From Myroides odoratus DSM 2801 (GTDB taxonomy: Bacteria; Bacteroidota; Bacteroidia; Flavobacteriales; Flavobacteriaceae), in NCBI RefSeq assembly GCF_000243275.1, contig NZ_CM001437.1, forward strand, positions 2,096,128-2,160,127: a stretch of 64,000 nucleotides of DNA, read 5' to 3'. A program made the translations under genes and the position numbers. The notes beneath the pieces were generated by a model. The model ran no database searches. It was not told the origin of the DNA and saw only the letters and a list, made by a program, of their open reading frames with translations. Positions 19,201 to 26,619 of this stretch are shown here, one piece after another. Within the stretch, counting starts at the first letter, position 1; each line of letters begins with the position of its first letter.

Positions 19201-19608
19201 GAGAAAAACGGCGAAATAGTTTTAAAATTAACAGAAAAAAGTATTATATTAACACTTTCGGATGTAGAGATTACTTCTCAGGATATCGAAGGATGGTTAG
19301 TGGCTAATGAAGGAGGTATTACCGTTGCGCTTGATATTACAATTACAGAACAATTGCGCAAAGAGGGAATTGCCAGAGAGTTAGTAAACCGTATCCAAAA
19401 TATTCGTAAAGACTGTGGATTCGAAGTAACAGACAAAGTAAAAGTTACATTGCAAGATGTAGTAGAAATAAGAGAAGCTGTTTTGGCTAATGAAGATTAT
19501 ATAAAATCTGAAACATTAACTCATACATTAGAATTTGTAGACACGCTAGAAAACGGAGTGGATGTAGAGTTTGATGAGCTGAAAACACGAGTATTAATTT
19601 TAAAATAA
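16204..19608 (+). CDS. ileS: Isoleucyl-tRNA synthetase, IleRS2-like, with swapped HIGH motif
   Basis: Class I aminoacyl-tRNA synthetase of 1134 residues that charges tRNA-Ile. The length and the C-terminal domain (ELVNRIQNIRKDCGF) fit the eukaryote-like IleRS2 type rather than the roughly 930-residue IleRS1. The editing domain has WTTTPWTLPSNTAL, and KMSKS is intact at residues 683-687. The HIGH motif is not H-x-G-H but G57-I58-H59-H60 (PPSANGKPGIHH), that is, positions one and three are exchanged. IleRS2 enzymes are generally tolerant of mupirocin, and the exchanged form has been reported as hyper-resistant. It is followed by the DksA-like gene after 10 bases. Start ATG at 16204. Confidence 0.95.
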   Translation: MSTKFTEYKNLDMSGVASEMLEFWKEQSIFEKSISTREDNKPFVFFEGPPSANGKPGIHHVMARTIKDIFCRYKTQKGFQVKRKAGWDTHGLPVELGTEKELGITKEDIGVKITIEEYNQACKRTVMRYTDLWNELTQQMGYWVDMNDPYVTYKPKYMESVWWLLKQIYDKNLLYKGYTIQPYSPKAGTGLSSHEINQPGAYKDVTDTTIVAQFKAIEATLPAFLQGFGTIHFLAWTTTPWTLPSNTALTVGPKIDYALVKSFNQYTGEAIQVVLAKPLVGKQFAGKFAAVETEEELNAYKEGDKKIPYLVVKDFKGADLVGIKYEQLLPYTLPYQNPENAFRVIAGDFVTTEDGTGIVHTAPTFGADDAKVAKEATPEVPAMLILDAEGNPVPLVDLQGRFVKEMGEELGGKYVKNEYYDEGTAPERSVDVEIAIKLKEENKAFKVEKYVHSYPHCWRTNKPVLYYPLDSWFIKITEVKDRMFELNETINWKPKATGEGRFGNWLKNANDWNLSRSRYWGIPLPIWRTEDKTEELIIGSVEQMMAEIEKSQQAGFQKDNPYAGFVVGDMSEENYDKIDLHKNVVDGIVLVSPSGKPMYRESDLIDVWFDSGAMPYAQWHYPFENKELVDQNGAYPADFIAEGVDQTRGWFYTLHAIATLVFDTKAYKNVVSNGLVLDKNGLKMSKSLGNTIDPFETLAEHGPDATRWYMISNANPWDNLKFDLEGITEVRRKFFGTLYNTYNFFALYANIDGFKYAEAEVPVQDRPEIDRWILSELNTLVQKVDECYAEYEPTRAARAITEFVTENLSNWYVRLCRRRFWKGEYAQDKIAAYQTLYTCLITVAKLGAPIAPFFMDRLYRDLTSITNSENFESVHLADFPKFDASFVDAGLESRMHKAQIISSLVLSLRKKEMIKVRQPLQRIMIPILDENQRLEIQAVEDLIKAEVNVKEIELLDDASGILVKQIKPNFKTLGPRFGKDMGLIAKEIQNFNQENIAEIEKNGEIVLKLTEKSIILTLSDVEITSQDIEGWLVANEGGITVALDITITEQLRKEGIARELVNRIQNIRKDCGFEVTDKVKVTLQDVVEIREAVLANEDYIKSETLTHTLEFVDTLENGVDVEFDELKTRVLILK

Positions 19609-19618
19609 AATTAAAATT

Positions 19619-20005
19619 ATGAAAGAGACTGGCGAATTAGTACGTTATTCTGACGCAGAGTTGGCAGAATTCAAAGAGTTGATTCAAGCTAAAATTGAAA
19701 AAGCACAAGCTGATTTAGAATTAATCAAAAGTGCATATATGAATGATTTAAATAATGGGACTGATGATACATCTCCTACATTTAAAGCATTTGAGGAAGG
19801 TAGTGAAACGATGTCTAAAGAAGCGAATTCTCAATTGGCTATTCGTCAAGAAAAGTTCATTAGAGATTTAAAAAACGCTTTAATCCGCATCGAAAATAAG
19901 ACCTATGGCTTATGTAAAGTGACAGGTAAATTAATCGATAAAGAACGATTAAAATTAGTGCCACATGCTACAATGAGCATCGAAGCTAAAAATATGCAAC
20001 GTTAA
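19619..20005 (+). CDS. TraR/DksA-family protein with degenerate zinc finger
   Basis: A 128-residue protein with an N-terminal coiled-coil region and a C-terminal DksA-like segment (KTYGLCKVTGKLI...RLKLVPHAT). DksA binds RNA polymerase through its secondary channel and modulates initiation with ppGpp. Of the four zinc-binding cysteines in classical DksA only the first is kept; the others are T, S and A by alignment. The loss is common in Bacteroidota versions (family knowledge), so the fold probably holds without zinc. It lies between ileS and lspA, a frequent order in Flavobacteriia. Confidence 0.85.
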   Translation: MKETGELVRYSDAELAEFKELIQAKIEKAQADLELIKSAYMNDLNNGTDDTSPTFKAFEEGSETMSKEANSQLAIRQEKFIRDLKNALIRIENKTYGLCKVTGKLIDKERLKLVPHATMSIEAKNMQR

Positions 20006-20015
20006 ATGAATAACG

Positions 20016-20049
20016 AAGCGCTCTTTTTAATAAAAGAGCGCTTTTTTTA
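20016..20049 (+). terminator. Rho-independent terminator after the DksA-like gene
   Basis: Stem AGCGCTCTTTT / AAAAGAGCGCT, loop around TAAT, then seven T. Confidence 0.9.
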
Positions 20050-20064
20050 TCTCGTAAAATCGTT

Positions 20065-20072
20065 TACATTTG
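20065..20072 (+). promoter_or_regulatory. Putative -7 element of lspA
   Basis: TACATTTG followed by C, a strong match to TAnnTTTG. It lies after the previous terminator and 19 bases before the lspA ATG, so lspA has its own promoter. Confidence 0.55.
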
Positions 20073-20090
20073 CTTCTAAAACTGAAGAGA

Positions 20091-20684
20091 ATGTCATTAA
20101 AGAAAGCCTATTTACTAGCTGCTATAATTTTAATTATCGACCAATGGTCTAAAATCTACATCAAAACGAATTTTTTATTAGATGAAGAAATTTTTGTGTT
20201 TGATTGGTTTAGAATTCACTTTATAGAAAACGAGGGAATGGCTTGGGGAGTTTCTCTTCCTGGTGACTATGGGAAGTTGGCCTTAACGTTGTTTCGCATC
20301 ATCGCTGTATTTGGTATTGGTTGGTGGCTGCAAGATTCAGTAAAGAAAAAGCTTTCTAATTATCTAATTGTTGCAATCTCTTTGATTTTAGCAGGTGCAG
20401 TAGGTAATATTATAGATTCCATCTTCTATGGTGTTATTTTTGACGATAGCACGCATCAATTGGCAACGCTATTTACGGATAAACCTTATGGAACCCTTTT
20501 CCATGGAAAAGTAGTGGATATGCTTTATTTTCCTATTTGGAAAGGAACACTACCTGAATGGTTACCTATTTGGGGAGGAAAATACTTCACGTTTTTTAAT
20601 GCAATCTTCAATTTCGCAGATACCGCTATTTCGGTAGGGGTGGGTATTTTAATTGTTTGGAATAAGCGCATTTTCAAAAATTAA
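20091..20684 (+). CDS. lspA: Lipoprotein signal peptidase (signal peptidase II)
   Basis: A 197-residue inner-membrane aspartic protease that removes the signal peptide of prolipoproteins after lipidation. It has four membrane segments and the family blocks DQWSKIYIK, ENEGMAWG, GNIIDSIFYG (first catalytic Asp) and FNFADTAISVG (second catalytic Asp). The open frame reaches back to 20070, but ATG 20091 has a GAAGAGA Shine-Dalgarno-like stretch just before it, gives the normal N-terminus and leaves room for the -7 box. An extra insert of about 40 residues lies between the two catalytic blocks, usual in Bacteroidota LspA. Confidence 0.95.
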   Translation: MSLKKAYLLAAIILIIDQWSKIYIKTNFLLDEEIFVFDWFRIHFIENEGMAWGVSLPGDYGKLALTLFRIIAVFGIGWWLQDSVKKKLSNYLIVAISLILAGAVGNIIDSIFYGVIFDDSTHQLATLFTDKPYGTLFHGKVVDMLYFPIWKGTLPEWLPIWGGKYFTFFNAIFNFADTAISVGVGILIVWNKRIFKN

Positions 20685-20691
20685 TTTCTTT

Positions 20692-20870
20692 GGATGGTGA
20701 TGGGGTATGAGTTATGAGAGATGGGAAATGGGAAATGGGGGAATTTTTCTAAATAGCAAAAGCATCCATTAATCGATAGATTTTCCAACTTCACTTCTGC
20801 ATCGTTTCATCAACTTCACAAAAAACAACTTCACACCTTTACAAATTTCACTATCTTCACTTCTCGAAAA
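20692..20870. repeat. Intergenic G-rich / CT-rich arm pair
   Basis: After lspA comes a purine-rich arm of GGTGATGGGG/GAGATGGGAAATGGG units (20694-20742), a short middle with TTAATCGATAGATTTTCC, and a TTCAC/TTCATC-rich arm (20790-20868). The layout, the TTAATCGATA middle and CATCGTTTCATCA recall the repeat at 15751-16080, but the 50-base core is absent. It is probably a decayed member of the same family. Confidence 0.5.
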
Positions 20871-20881
20871 TAAAGCGAGCT

Positions 20882-21838
20882 ATGAAGATATTAGAGGAAG
20901 TGATTTTACCCGGTGAGAGCAAGACCTTACATTTAGAAATTGCAAGATTACATACGGCAACGAAGCTAAAAATTCCAGTCATTATTTCGCGTGCCTTAGA
21001 GGACGGGCCAACGATACTCTTTTCGGCAGGTTTACACGGAGATGAGCTCAATGGGGTTGACATTGTGCGCCAAATTGTACATCAGGGTTTAAATCGCCCA
21101 AAAAGGGGAACAATTATTTGTATTCCGGTGATTAATATCTTTGGGTTTATTAATAAAACGCGTGAATTTCCCGATGGGAGAGATTTAAATCGCGTATTTC
21201 CGGGTAGTAAAACAGGTTCACTAGCGGGGCGTTTTGCGTACCATATCTTGACGCATATTATTCCTCATGTTGATTTCGTGATTGATTTCCACGCAGGAGG
21301 TCAAAGTCGATTCAATGCACCTCAGTTGCGCATTGCGATGGATGATAAAGCTGTACTAGAACCTTTGGCAAAAATTTTCCATCCCCCTTTCTTATTGTAT
21401 TCCAATCAAATTACAGGATCTTTCCGCAGTGCTTGTGCGAAGCGCGGAGTTAAAATGTTGTTGTTTGAAGGCGGAAAATCGCTAGATATTAATGCAGAAG
21501 TGTCTAAAATGGGAGTAGAGGGAACCAAGCGTGTTCTCCGCCATTTTGATATGTTACGCGAAGAGATTGAAGTTGAAAGTCGCCAAGAGAAAATGGTGAT
21601 TATTAGTCAATCTGTTTGGATTAGAGCAAAACAGTCTGGTTTAATGCATGATCAAGTAGCTGTGGGAACCTTTGTGAGAAAAGGAGAAGCGCTTGCGTAT
21701 ATCTCAGACCCTTATGGAAGAGAAAATGTAATGATTAAAGCACCTAATAGTGGGTATGTCATTAATGTTAATGACTCACCGATTGTGTATCAAGGAGATG
21801 CTATATTTCACTTGTCAAAAAATAGTACCAATGAATAA
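20882..21838 (+). CDS. Succinylglutamate desuccinylase/aspartoacylase-family hydrolase
   Basis: A 318-residue M14-like zinc hydrolase. Zinc ligands are H52 and E55 in GLHGDELNG and the His in DFHAGGQ (about residue 140); the catalytic-region Glu lies in LLFEGGKSL. The C-terminal part is a small beta domain with a biotinyl-lipoyl-like look (SGYVINVNDSPIVYQGD). Members cleave N-acyl amino acids such as N-acetyl-aspartate or N-succinylglutamate; the substrate here is unknown. Its end overlaps the start of the cyclo-ligase gene by 8 bases. Confidence 0.9.
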   Translation: MKILEEVILPGESKTLHLEIARLHTATKLKIPVIISRALEDGPTILFSAGLHGDELNGVDIVRQIVHQGLNRPKRGTIICIPVINIFGFINKTREFPDGRDLNRVFPGSKTGSLAGRFAYHILTHIIPHVDFVIDFHAGGQSRFNAPQLRIAMDDKAVLEPLAKIFHPPFLLYSNQITGSFRSACAKRGVKMLLFEGGKSLDINAEVSKMGVEGTKRVLRHFDMLREEIEVESRQEKMVIISQSVWIRAKQSGLMHDQVAVGTFVRKGEALAYISDPYGRENVMIKAPNSGYVINVNDSPIVYQGDAIFHLSKNSTNE

Positions 21839-22394
21839 AACTACAGCACGTCAAAAGTATATCCAAGCTAGAGAAACACTTACACAAGAGGAGGCTGAAG
21901 AAAGAAGTTTAGCCATTGCCAATCAATGTTTGCGTTTGCCTATTTGGGATAAGATCAATTACCATTTGTTTCTGTCTATTGTGCAGAAAAAGGAAATTGA
22001 TACTGATTTCCTGATGCAGGTTTTGGCAGGTAAGGATAAAAATATAATGCTGTCGAAATCCGATTTTAAAACCGGGGATATGCAGCATTTTTTATTGACT
22101 GATAATACGGTATTACGCGTCAATAGCTATGGAATACCAGAACCACAAGACGGCATTCAAATCCAAGAAAATCAGTTGGATGTTGTGTTCGTTCCGTTGT
22201 TGGCTTTTGATGAAAAAGGCAATCGCGTAGGGTATGGAAAAGGATTTTACGATCGGTTCTTGGAAAAATGCAAACCCGATGTAATCAAAGTTGGGCTTAG
22301 TTTCTTTGAGGCTGAGCCTCATATTGAGGATGTTTCTCCCCTTGATATTGCGTTGGATTATTGTGTAACACCAGATAAAATATATGCTTTTTAA
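21831..22394 (+). CDS. 5-formyltetrahydrofolate cyclo-ligase
   Basis: A 187-residue ATP-dependent enzyme that converts 5-formyl-THF to 5,10-methenyl-THF. The signature VPLLAFDEKGNRVGYGKG-FYDRFL near the C-terminus is intact. The open frame extends upstream in another gene, but ATG 21831 (MNKTTARQKYIQAR) gives the normal family start and overlaps the preceding stop by 8 bases, indicating coupling. It ends at a very strong terminator. Confidence 0.93.
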   Translation: MNKTTARQKYIQARETLTQEEAEERSLAIANQCLRLPIWDKINYHLFLSIVQKKEIDTDFLMQVLAGKDKNIMLSKSDFKTGDMQHFLLTDNTVLRVNSYGIPEPQDGIQIQENQLDVVFVPLLAFDEKGNRVGYGKGFYDRFLEKCKPDVIKVGLSFFEAEPHIEDVSPLDIALDYCVTPDKIYAF

Positions 22395-22409
22395 AAGAGA
22401 TGAAAGCTA

Positions 22410-22446
22410 AAAGCCCCAAAAGGTTACCTTTTGGGGCTTTTTTTAT
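22410..22446 (+). terminator. Strong rho-independent terminator
   Basis: Perfect 14-bp stem AAAGCCCCAAAAGG / CCTTTTGGGGCTTT with a 3-base loop (TTA), then a T-run. Confidence 0.95.
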
Positions 22447-22467
22447 CGTTGCGGTAACGGAGTGTTG

Positions 22468-22698
22468 TTAATGCGCAGTTTTACTTTGATCCATCTCTTT
22501 GAAATCCTCGTCTTGTTGACACATTTTAATAAAATCAGTCACTGATATTTTTGTAATCTCTTTAAAGGCGGTAGAAAAGCCTTTGGCACTGCCAAAACCA
22601 AACTCACTTGCGAGTCCTGTTAAATTAAGCAAACGCATTTTAGGATTATAGGTGAGTTCATATAGGGCATGTTGAATACGTAACTGTTTGAGGTAGTA
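22468..22698 (-). pseudogene. 3' remnant of an AraC-type HTH regulator
   Basis: On the minus strand an open stretch of about 75 codons ending at TAA (22468-22470) encodes the C-terminal HTH of a regulator closely related to the one at 24526-26316: both read YLK(Q/R)LRIQHA, then LLNLTGLA(S/D)EFGFGS, then KEITKISVTDFIKM. Homology stops abruptly at 22696-22698, where a stop codon and unrelated sequence begin. No start codon or N-terminal part exists, so this is a truncated relic and not a gene. Confidence 0.9.
22489..22566 (-). repeat. 78-bp direct repeat, copy 1
   Basis: Matches 24559-24636 in the same orientation at 76 of 78 positions by eye. It lies in the regulator remnant; identity falls sharply beyond the block. 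See the paired copy. Confidence 0.9.
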
Positions 22699-23015
22699 TT
22701 ACAAATGAACCAGTGGGAGCCATAATTGGAGAAACTATTTTTTCTATTGCAGAAATATTTGAATATGTATCTTTAGATTTACAAAAGGGGTTACCTAATT
22801 TGTTGATATTAGATGATGTGAGGAACCCTGAAAATAAATTCGATTTGGTGGGATTCAATCATTATGTTGTTGTAAACAACTTTATGAATGAAATAGATAG
22901 CTATAGAAGTATTACTGATAAAAAACAATTACATTCTGCTATTGAAGAGAGAGTGAGAAAGGAAAGTAAGATATTATATCCGACTCAGATTGTTGATAAT
23001 ATTTTAAATTTATAG
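22692..23015 (+). pseudogene. 3' portion of an unknown gene, cut at the regulator remnant
   Basis: The frame is open from 22692, exactly at the breakpoint of the AraC remnant, to TAA at 23013-23015. A GTG at 22713 could start a 100-residue protein, but no promoter or ribosome site supports it, and the reading upstream (GSITNEP then VGAIIGETIFSIAEIFEY) looks like the interior of a larger protein. I do not recognise the family. The mixed acidic/hydrophobic sequence lacks a signal peptide. It is followed after two bases by the next ORF. Confidence 0.5.
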
Positions 23016-23017
23016 AG

Positions 23018-23320
23018 ATGTATAAAAATTCAAAATTACAATCTGGTGAAAGTTATACGGTAGGGAGTTTATATTATGATCGTGTATTTCCTTTTAATGG
23101 ATCAGAGTCGGATTCAAAATTCATCCAAATTTCGCAGTTGTATGCGCTTTCGTATGAAGCAATGAAAGAAGAAGATATAACTTCTTTTGTTGAGTATTCA
23201 AAAGATATGGAACAGACCGTTATGAATGATAAGACTTTACCCATCAACGTAAAAGATGTATTGCTTATTGGGACGACTACCCAAAGGTATGGTATAAAAT
23301 ACTACGCTAGTTTGCAATAA
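23018..23320 (+). CDS. Hypothetical protein, 100 residues
   Basis: Unknown small soluble protein (starts MYKNSKLQSGESYTVG), with no signal peptide, membrane helix or recognised motif. The ATG lies 2 bases after the stop of the truncated ORF upstream, so the two were probably one operon. It could be a leftover partner (for example an immunity-type protein) of a gene lost in the rearrangement, but nothing in the sequence proves that. Confidence 0.5.
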   Translation: MYKNSKLQSGESYTVGSLYYDRVFPFNGSESDSKFIQISQLYALSYEAMKEEDITSFVEYSKDMEQTVMNDKTLPINVKDVLLIGTTTQRYGIKYYASLQ

Positions 23321-23331
23321 AATTAAATATT

Positions 23332-23370
23332 ACTCAAGAGGAGATCTACGATTCCCTCTTGAGTTTAAAA
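23332..23370 (+). terminator. Possible terminator hairpin
   Basis: Inverted repeat ACTCAAGAGG / CCTCTTGAGT around a 13-base loop, followed by TTAAAAA rather than a clean T-run. The stem is strong but the tail is weak. Confidence 0.45.
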
Positions 23371-23381
23371 ATGACTTGAGG

Positions 23382-24419
23382 ATGAGAAAAATGAAACTGT
23401 TATTGAGTTTGTGGCTAATAAGTATAGTCAATTTGTACAGCCAAACAACTATTAAGGACTGTGGAAAACAGCAACTCATAGCTAATGTTGTGATTTATGA
23501 CGCAGAAAATAAAATAATAGGAGTAACGGATCGAGAGGGAAAAGTAGCCTTAGATCCCAAGATACAAGACATAACCCTTGTACATCCAGAATATGGACAT
23601 GTTACCACCGTAAATCAAGGAATCATTTGCTTGGATGAACTTTTAGATCCAATTGTTATAACGTTACACTTGGACGCCAAACAAGAATTGATGGATATCC
23701 TTCAAAATACATATAAGCAGTATCATATAGATCCTTTTGACAAGCAGTTTTTTTATTATAAGGGAATGATTTATGAAAATGATATGAAGGGAGAGTTACT
23801 CGCTAATGAAGAGGGGTATCTAACTTATAACTCCTATTTTAATACATCACTTTTTATTTCTGATAAACAAGCGGATTATTTGGATAATAGTGATGCTGTA
23901 GTCTATGTTCCACTAAGGGGAGAACATCAGGAATATTTCTTTTTTAACAGTAAAAAACAGTTCAATACGTTGTTGAAAAGTCTGAAAAAACTAAAGGTCA
24001 AAAAAATAAATGCTGCTTATTATGTGTATGATAATGCTTGGGATAATTATTGGTTATTTGAAGTAGATTGCCTTGAAAAACGGATAGTTCGATTTATTAA
24101 CACGGCACGCGAAACGACTTTCTTTGATCCTAGAGCGAACTTTGTTTTTAAAAGAAAGAGTACATTAGTTCAACGGCTCATTGAGGTGAATTATGGGTTG
24201 GACGGGGAAAAACTTAAACAAAAGCTTGACTTATTTGAGGTATACAGGCTAACTAATTCAGAGGTGAAGATGGTGAAATATTTAAAAATAAATACAGTTG
24301 ATAGGCAAGACGTGACGATAGAAAATAGATATTCTTTAATTCAATATATTCGATTACATGTGAAAAGAAAGTTAGAATTAAATAATTTAGCTGAATTGAA
24401 AAAGAAATCAAAACCATAA
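23382..24419 (+). CDS. Exported protein with carboxypeptidase-regulatory-like N-terminus
   Basis: About 345 residues with a signal peptide (MRKMKLLLSLWLISIVNLYS, cleavage near YSQ). The next 80 residues read like a small carboxypeptidase-regulatory-like beta sandwich (IANVVIYDAENKIIGVTDRE, GKVALDP), as found in many Bacteroidota exported proteins. The remainder is not recognised; a Lys-rich C-terminus (LKKKSKP) ends it. The frame also contains a TTG at 23376; ATG 23382 or ATG 23391 is more likely. It is convergent with the TPR/AraC regulator. Function unknown. Confidence 0.65.
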   Translation: MRKMKLLLSLWLISIVNLYSQTTIKDCGKQQLIANVVIYDAENKIIGVTDREGKVALDPKIQDITLVHPEYGHVTTVNQGIICLDELLDPIVITLHLDAKQELMDILQNTYKQYHIDPFDKQFFYYKGMIYENDMKGELLANEEGYLTYNSYFNTSLFISDKQADYLDNSDAVVYVPLRGEHQEYFFFNSKKQFNTLLKSLKKLKVKKINAAYYVYDNAWDNYWLFEVDCLEKRIVRFINTARETTFFDPRANFVFKRKSTLVQRLIEVNYGLDGEKLKQKLDLFEVYRLTNSEVKMVKYLKINTVDRQDVTIENRYSLIQYIRLHVKRKLELNNLAELKKKSKP

Positions 24420-24501
24420 TTGCTAGGCTCTAGGGAGATATTGAAAGAATATTGTGTTAATACTAAGTGAAGAGTTTTCTTTTATCGGGAGATTGAGTAT
24501 T

Positions 24502-24540
24502 GAAAAACTAAAGTAATGAATTTCATTACTTTAGTTTTTG
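24502..24540. terminator. Bidirectional terminator
   Basis: Nearly perfect palindrome AAAAACTAAAGTAATGAA / TTCATTACTTTAGTTTTT with almost no loop. It sits between convergent genes and contains the stop codon of the leftward one. Confidence 0.8.
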
Positions 24541-26316
24541 TGAAATAGTATTATTGTTATCCATCTCTTTGAAATCTTCGTCTTGTTGACGCATTTTAAT
24601 AAAATCAGTCACTGATATTTTTGTAATCTCTTTAAAAGAATTAGAGAAACTCTTAGAACTACCAAAACCAAATTCATCAGCCAACCCCGTCAGGTTGAGT
24701 AGGTGAAGTTTGGGGTTGTACGTCAATTCGCGTACCGCATGTTGAATGCGAAGGCGTTTAAGGTAATCTGAAAAATTGATATTCTTTTCCTCATTAAAGA
24801 ATTTGGACAAGGTATTGCGGTTCGTTCCAAATTGACGAGCCAATTCATCTTGGGTAATTTTCTGTAAATATCCTTTTTTGCGTTCAAAGTCCTCTAATTT
24901 TTTGATGAGTACCTGAGTTGTGTTTAATGGCTGTTGAGATTCAGTTAAGTCAACAACGGACACGGTATCGGGCTGTTGTTCCTGTAGTAACCGCTGTGAC
25001 AGTTGTATAGCCTCTTTGGGTGATTCATGAATCAACTGCTTGTATTGTTGTTGTAGTTTTTGTTGCTTTCTCTGGTAGTAAACCAATCCGAGAAACACAA
25101 CCAAAATTAAAACTGTTACAAGTCCATACAATCCTTTAATTTGAGATTGGCTTTTAGATAGTTCATATTCCAGCTTTTGTTTAGACGCTTCTAATTTCTT
25201 CGTATCTAAGTGTGTATGGATATAGGAACTGAGTTGGCTGTTGTTTTTGTGTAATTCAGCGGATAATCCCATCAAAAGTTTGGTATAGTACAACTCTTTT
25301 TCTAGGTCTTTTTTCTCTTGGTAATAGGTGATTAAGTAGTTAAAGGCTTCACTTAATTCGGTATTAGCAAAATTGGTTTCTTTATACAGCGTTTCTATCT
25401 TTTGAAAATAGGGCAGTGCTTTTTCTTTTTTGCCCCTATCCCACATATTTTTACCAAAATAGAGGTAGATTAAATGCTCATTAGCATAATCATCATTATC
25501 TACAATTGGATTTAATGCTTTGGTTAATAGCGAATCAGAGGTTTCAAAATGATGTAATCGATGATTATACATTCCGTTGATGAAATCAAAATAAGCTATT
25601 TCAAGTACTTTATCTTTCTTAATCAGTCTAGTTGTTGCCTCATACCCCTCTTGAAGTAAAATTCGAATCGTGTCATTTTTTTCTTGGCGAAAACTTGTTT
25701 TACTCAAGGCATAAATGTTGCTGATGTATCCACGTAAATTATTGTAGGCGTTGCTGCTGTCATTTAATTGACCACGATAATATGACATAGATTCTTTCGT
25801 AAGCTTTGCCGATTTGTCCAAGTCATCCAAGTGATAGTAAATGGAGCCAATAGCATACTTTACTTTATTAAGGGTGTATTTGTCGTCTGTTTTCTTTAAA
25901 TAATCCTCTGCTTGTAGCCCATATTCGAGTGCCTTTTTGTAGTCTTTGTTTACAAACTCTACGTGGCTTTTCGTGTTATAGGCAGTACCTATAGCTTGAA
26001 TGTCGTTTAGTTGCAAGGTATAGTTAAGTAAACTATCAGCATATTTTAGCTGTAGTTCATAACTTTTAATTAAAAATATTTTTTTCAAATAACCTTTAAT
26101 AACGTCATTGGGACTTTGTTCCGATTTTGCTTTTTGAAGATAATATTCAGTAACAATTTCCTTTTCTTTAGGTGTGAGTACACTGTTGTTAATCGTAAAA
26201 AGTAATTCTTGCAAAGACCAATCTTTATAATCAGCATTATTTTGAGCAGATACAGTGTTAGAAAAATATCCACTAAAGGTTATAAAAAAGAAAGTCCAGA
26301 ATTTTTTTAGTAACAT
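24526..26316 (-). CDS. Membrane-anchored TPR/AraC-type transcription regulator
   Basis: A 596-residue protein with, in order: a signal peptide (to about SAQNN, residue 25), TPR-like helical repeats (about 60-370), one transmembrane helix (GLYGLVTVLILVVFLGLVYY, about residue 395), a basic linker, and a C-terminal AraC-type HTH (about 480-580; blocks QDELARQFGTNRNTLSKFF and LADEFGFGSSKSFSNSF). This is a one-component design common in Flavobacteriia: TPRs outside the inner membrane, DNA-binding domain inside. The sensed signal is unknown. A divergent lipoprotein gene starts 303 bases away and may be a target. A truncated paralogue lies at 22468-22698. Confidence 0.88.
   Translation of the reverse strand: MLLKKFWTFFFITFSGYFSNTVSAQNNADYKDWSLQELLFTINNSVLTPKEKEIVTEYYLQKAKSEQSPNDVIKGYLKKIFLIKSYELQLKYADSLLNYTLQLNDIQAIGTAYNTKSHVEFVNKDYKKALEYGLQAEDYLKKTDDKYTLNKVKYAIGSIYYHLDDLDKSAKLTKESMSYYRGQLNDSSNAYNNLRGYISNIYALSKTSFRQEKNDTIRILLQEGYEATTRLIKKDKVLEIAYFDFINGMYNHRLHHFETSDSLLTKALNPIVDNDDYANEHLIYLYFGKNMWDRGKKEKALPYFQKIETLYKETNFANTELSEAFNYLITYYQEKKDLEKELYYTKLLMGLSAELHKNNSQLSSYIHTHLDTKKLEASKQKLEYELSKSQSQIKGLYGLVTVLILVVFLGLVYYQRKQQKLQQQYKQLIHESPKEAIQLSQRLLQEQQPDTVSVVDLTESQQPLNTTQVLIKKLEDFERKKGYLQKITQDELARQFGTNRNTLSKFFNEEKNINFSDYLKRLRIQHAVRELTYNPKLHLLNLTGLADEFGFGSSKSFSNSFKEITKISVTDFIKMRQQDEDFKEMDNNNTISQKLK
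24559..24636 (-). repeat. 78-bp direct repeat, copy 2
   Basis: Matches 22489-22566 at 76 of 78 positions in the same orientation. It is part of the HTH coding region. Recombination between copies would delete about 2070 bp. Confidence 0.9.
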
Positions 26317-26524
26317 TTGGTAAGGGTTTAGAAGCTTTTCTTTAAAGATAAGTTTTTTTTGTGTTTTATAAGATGTTGATAGTCAGTATTTTTTACAATT
26401 TTTCCTTCTTGATTACAATTTTTCCACCTATCTAAAATCGAGGTAATAACTCATTTAAAATCAGAGCGTTTCGAAAATGTCCAATCAAATTTTACAATTC
26501 ATCCATTGTTGATAGATAAAAAAC

Positions 26525-26555
26525 TTGTGCTTTTGTATTGAGCGAACTAAGTTTG
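26525..26555 (+). promoter_or_regulatory. Putative promoter of the divergent lipoprotein gene
   Basis: TTG at 26525-26527, 20-base spacer, TAAGTTTG at 26548-26555, followed by a 64-base leader before the ATG at 26620. It lies in the 303-base gap between the regulator and the lipoprotein; the rest of the gap is AT-rich with no other clear signal. Confidence 0.55.
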
Positions 26556-26619
26556 CTTTCAATGTCACAAACAAAATGTGGATTGAGAAAAGTAACATTT
26601 AATTTAACACCGCAAAACT

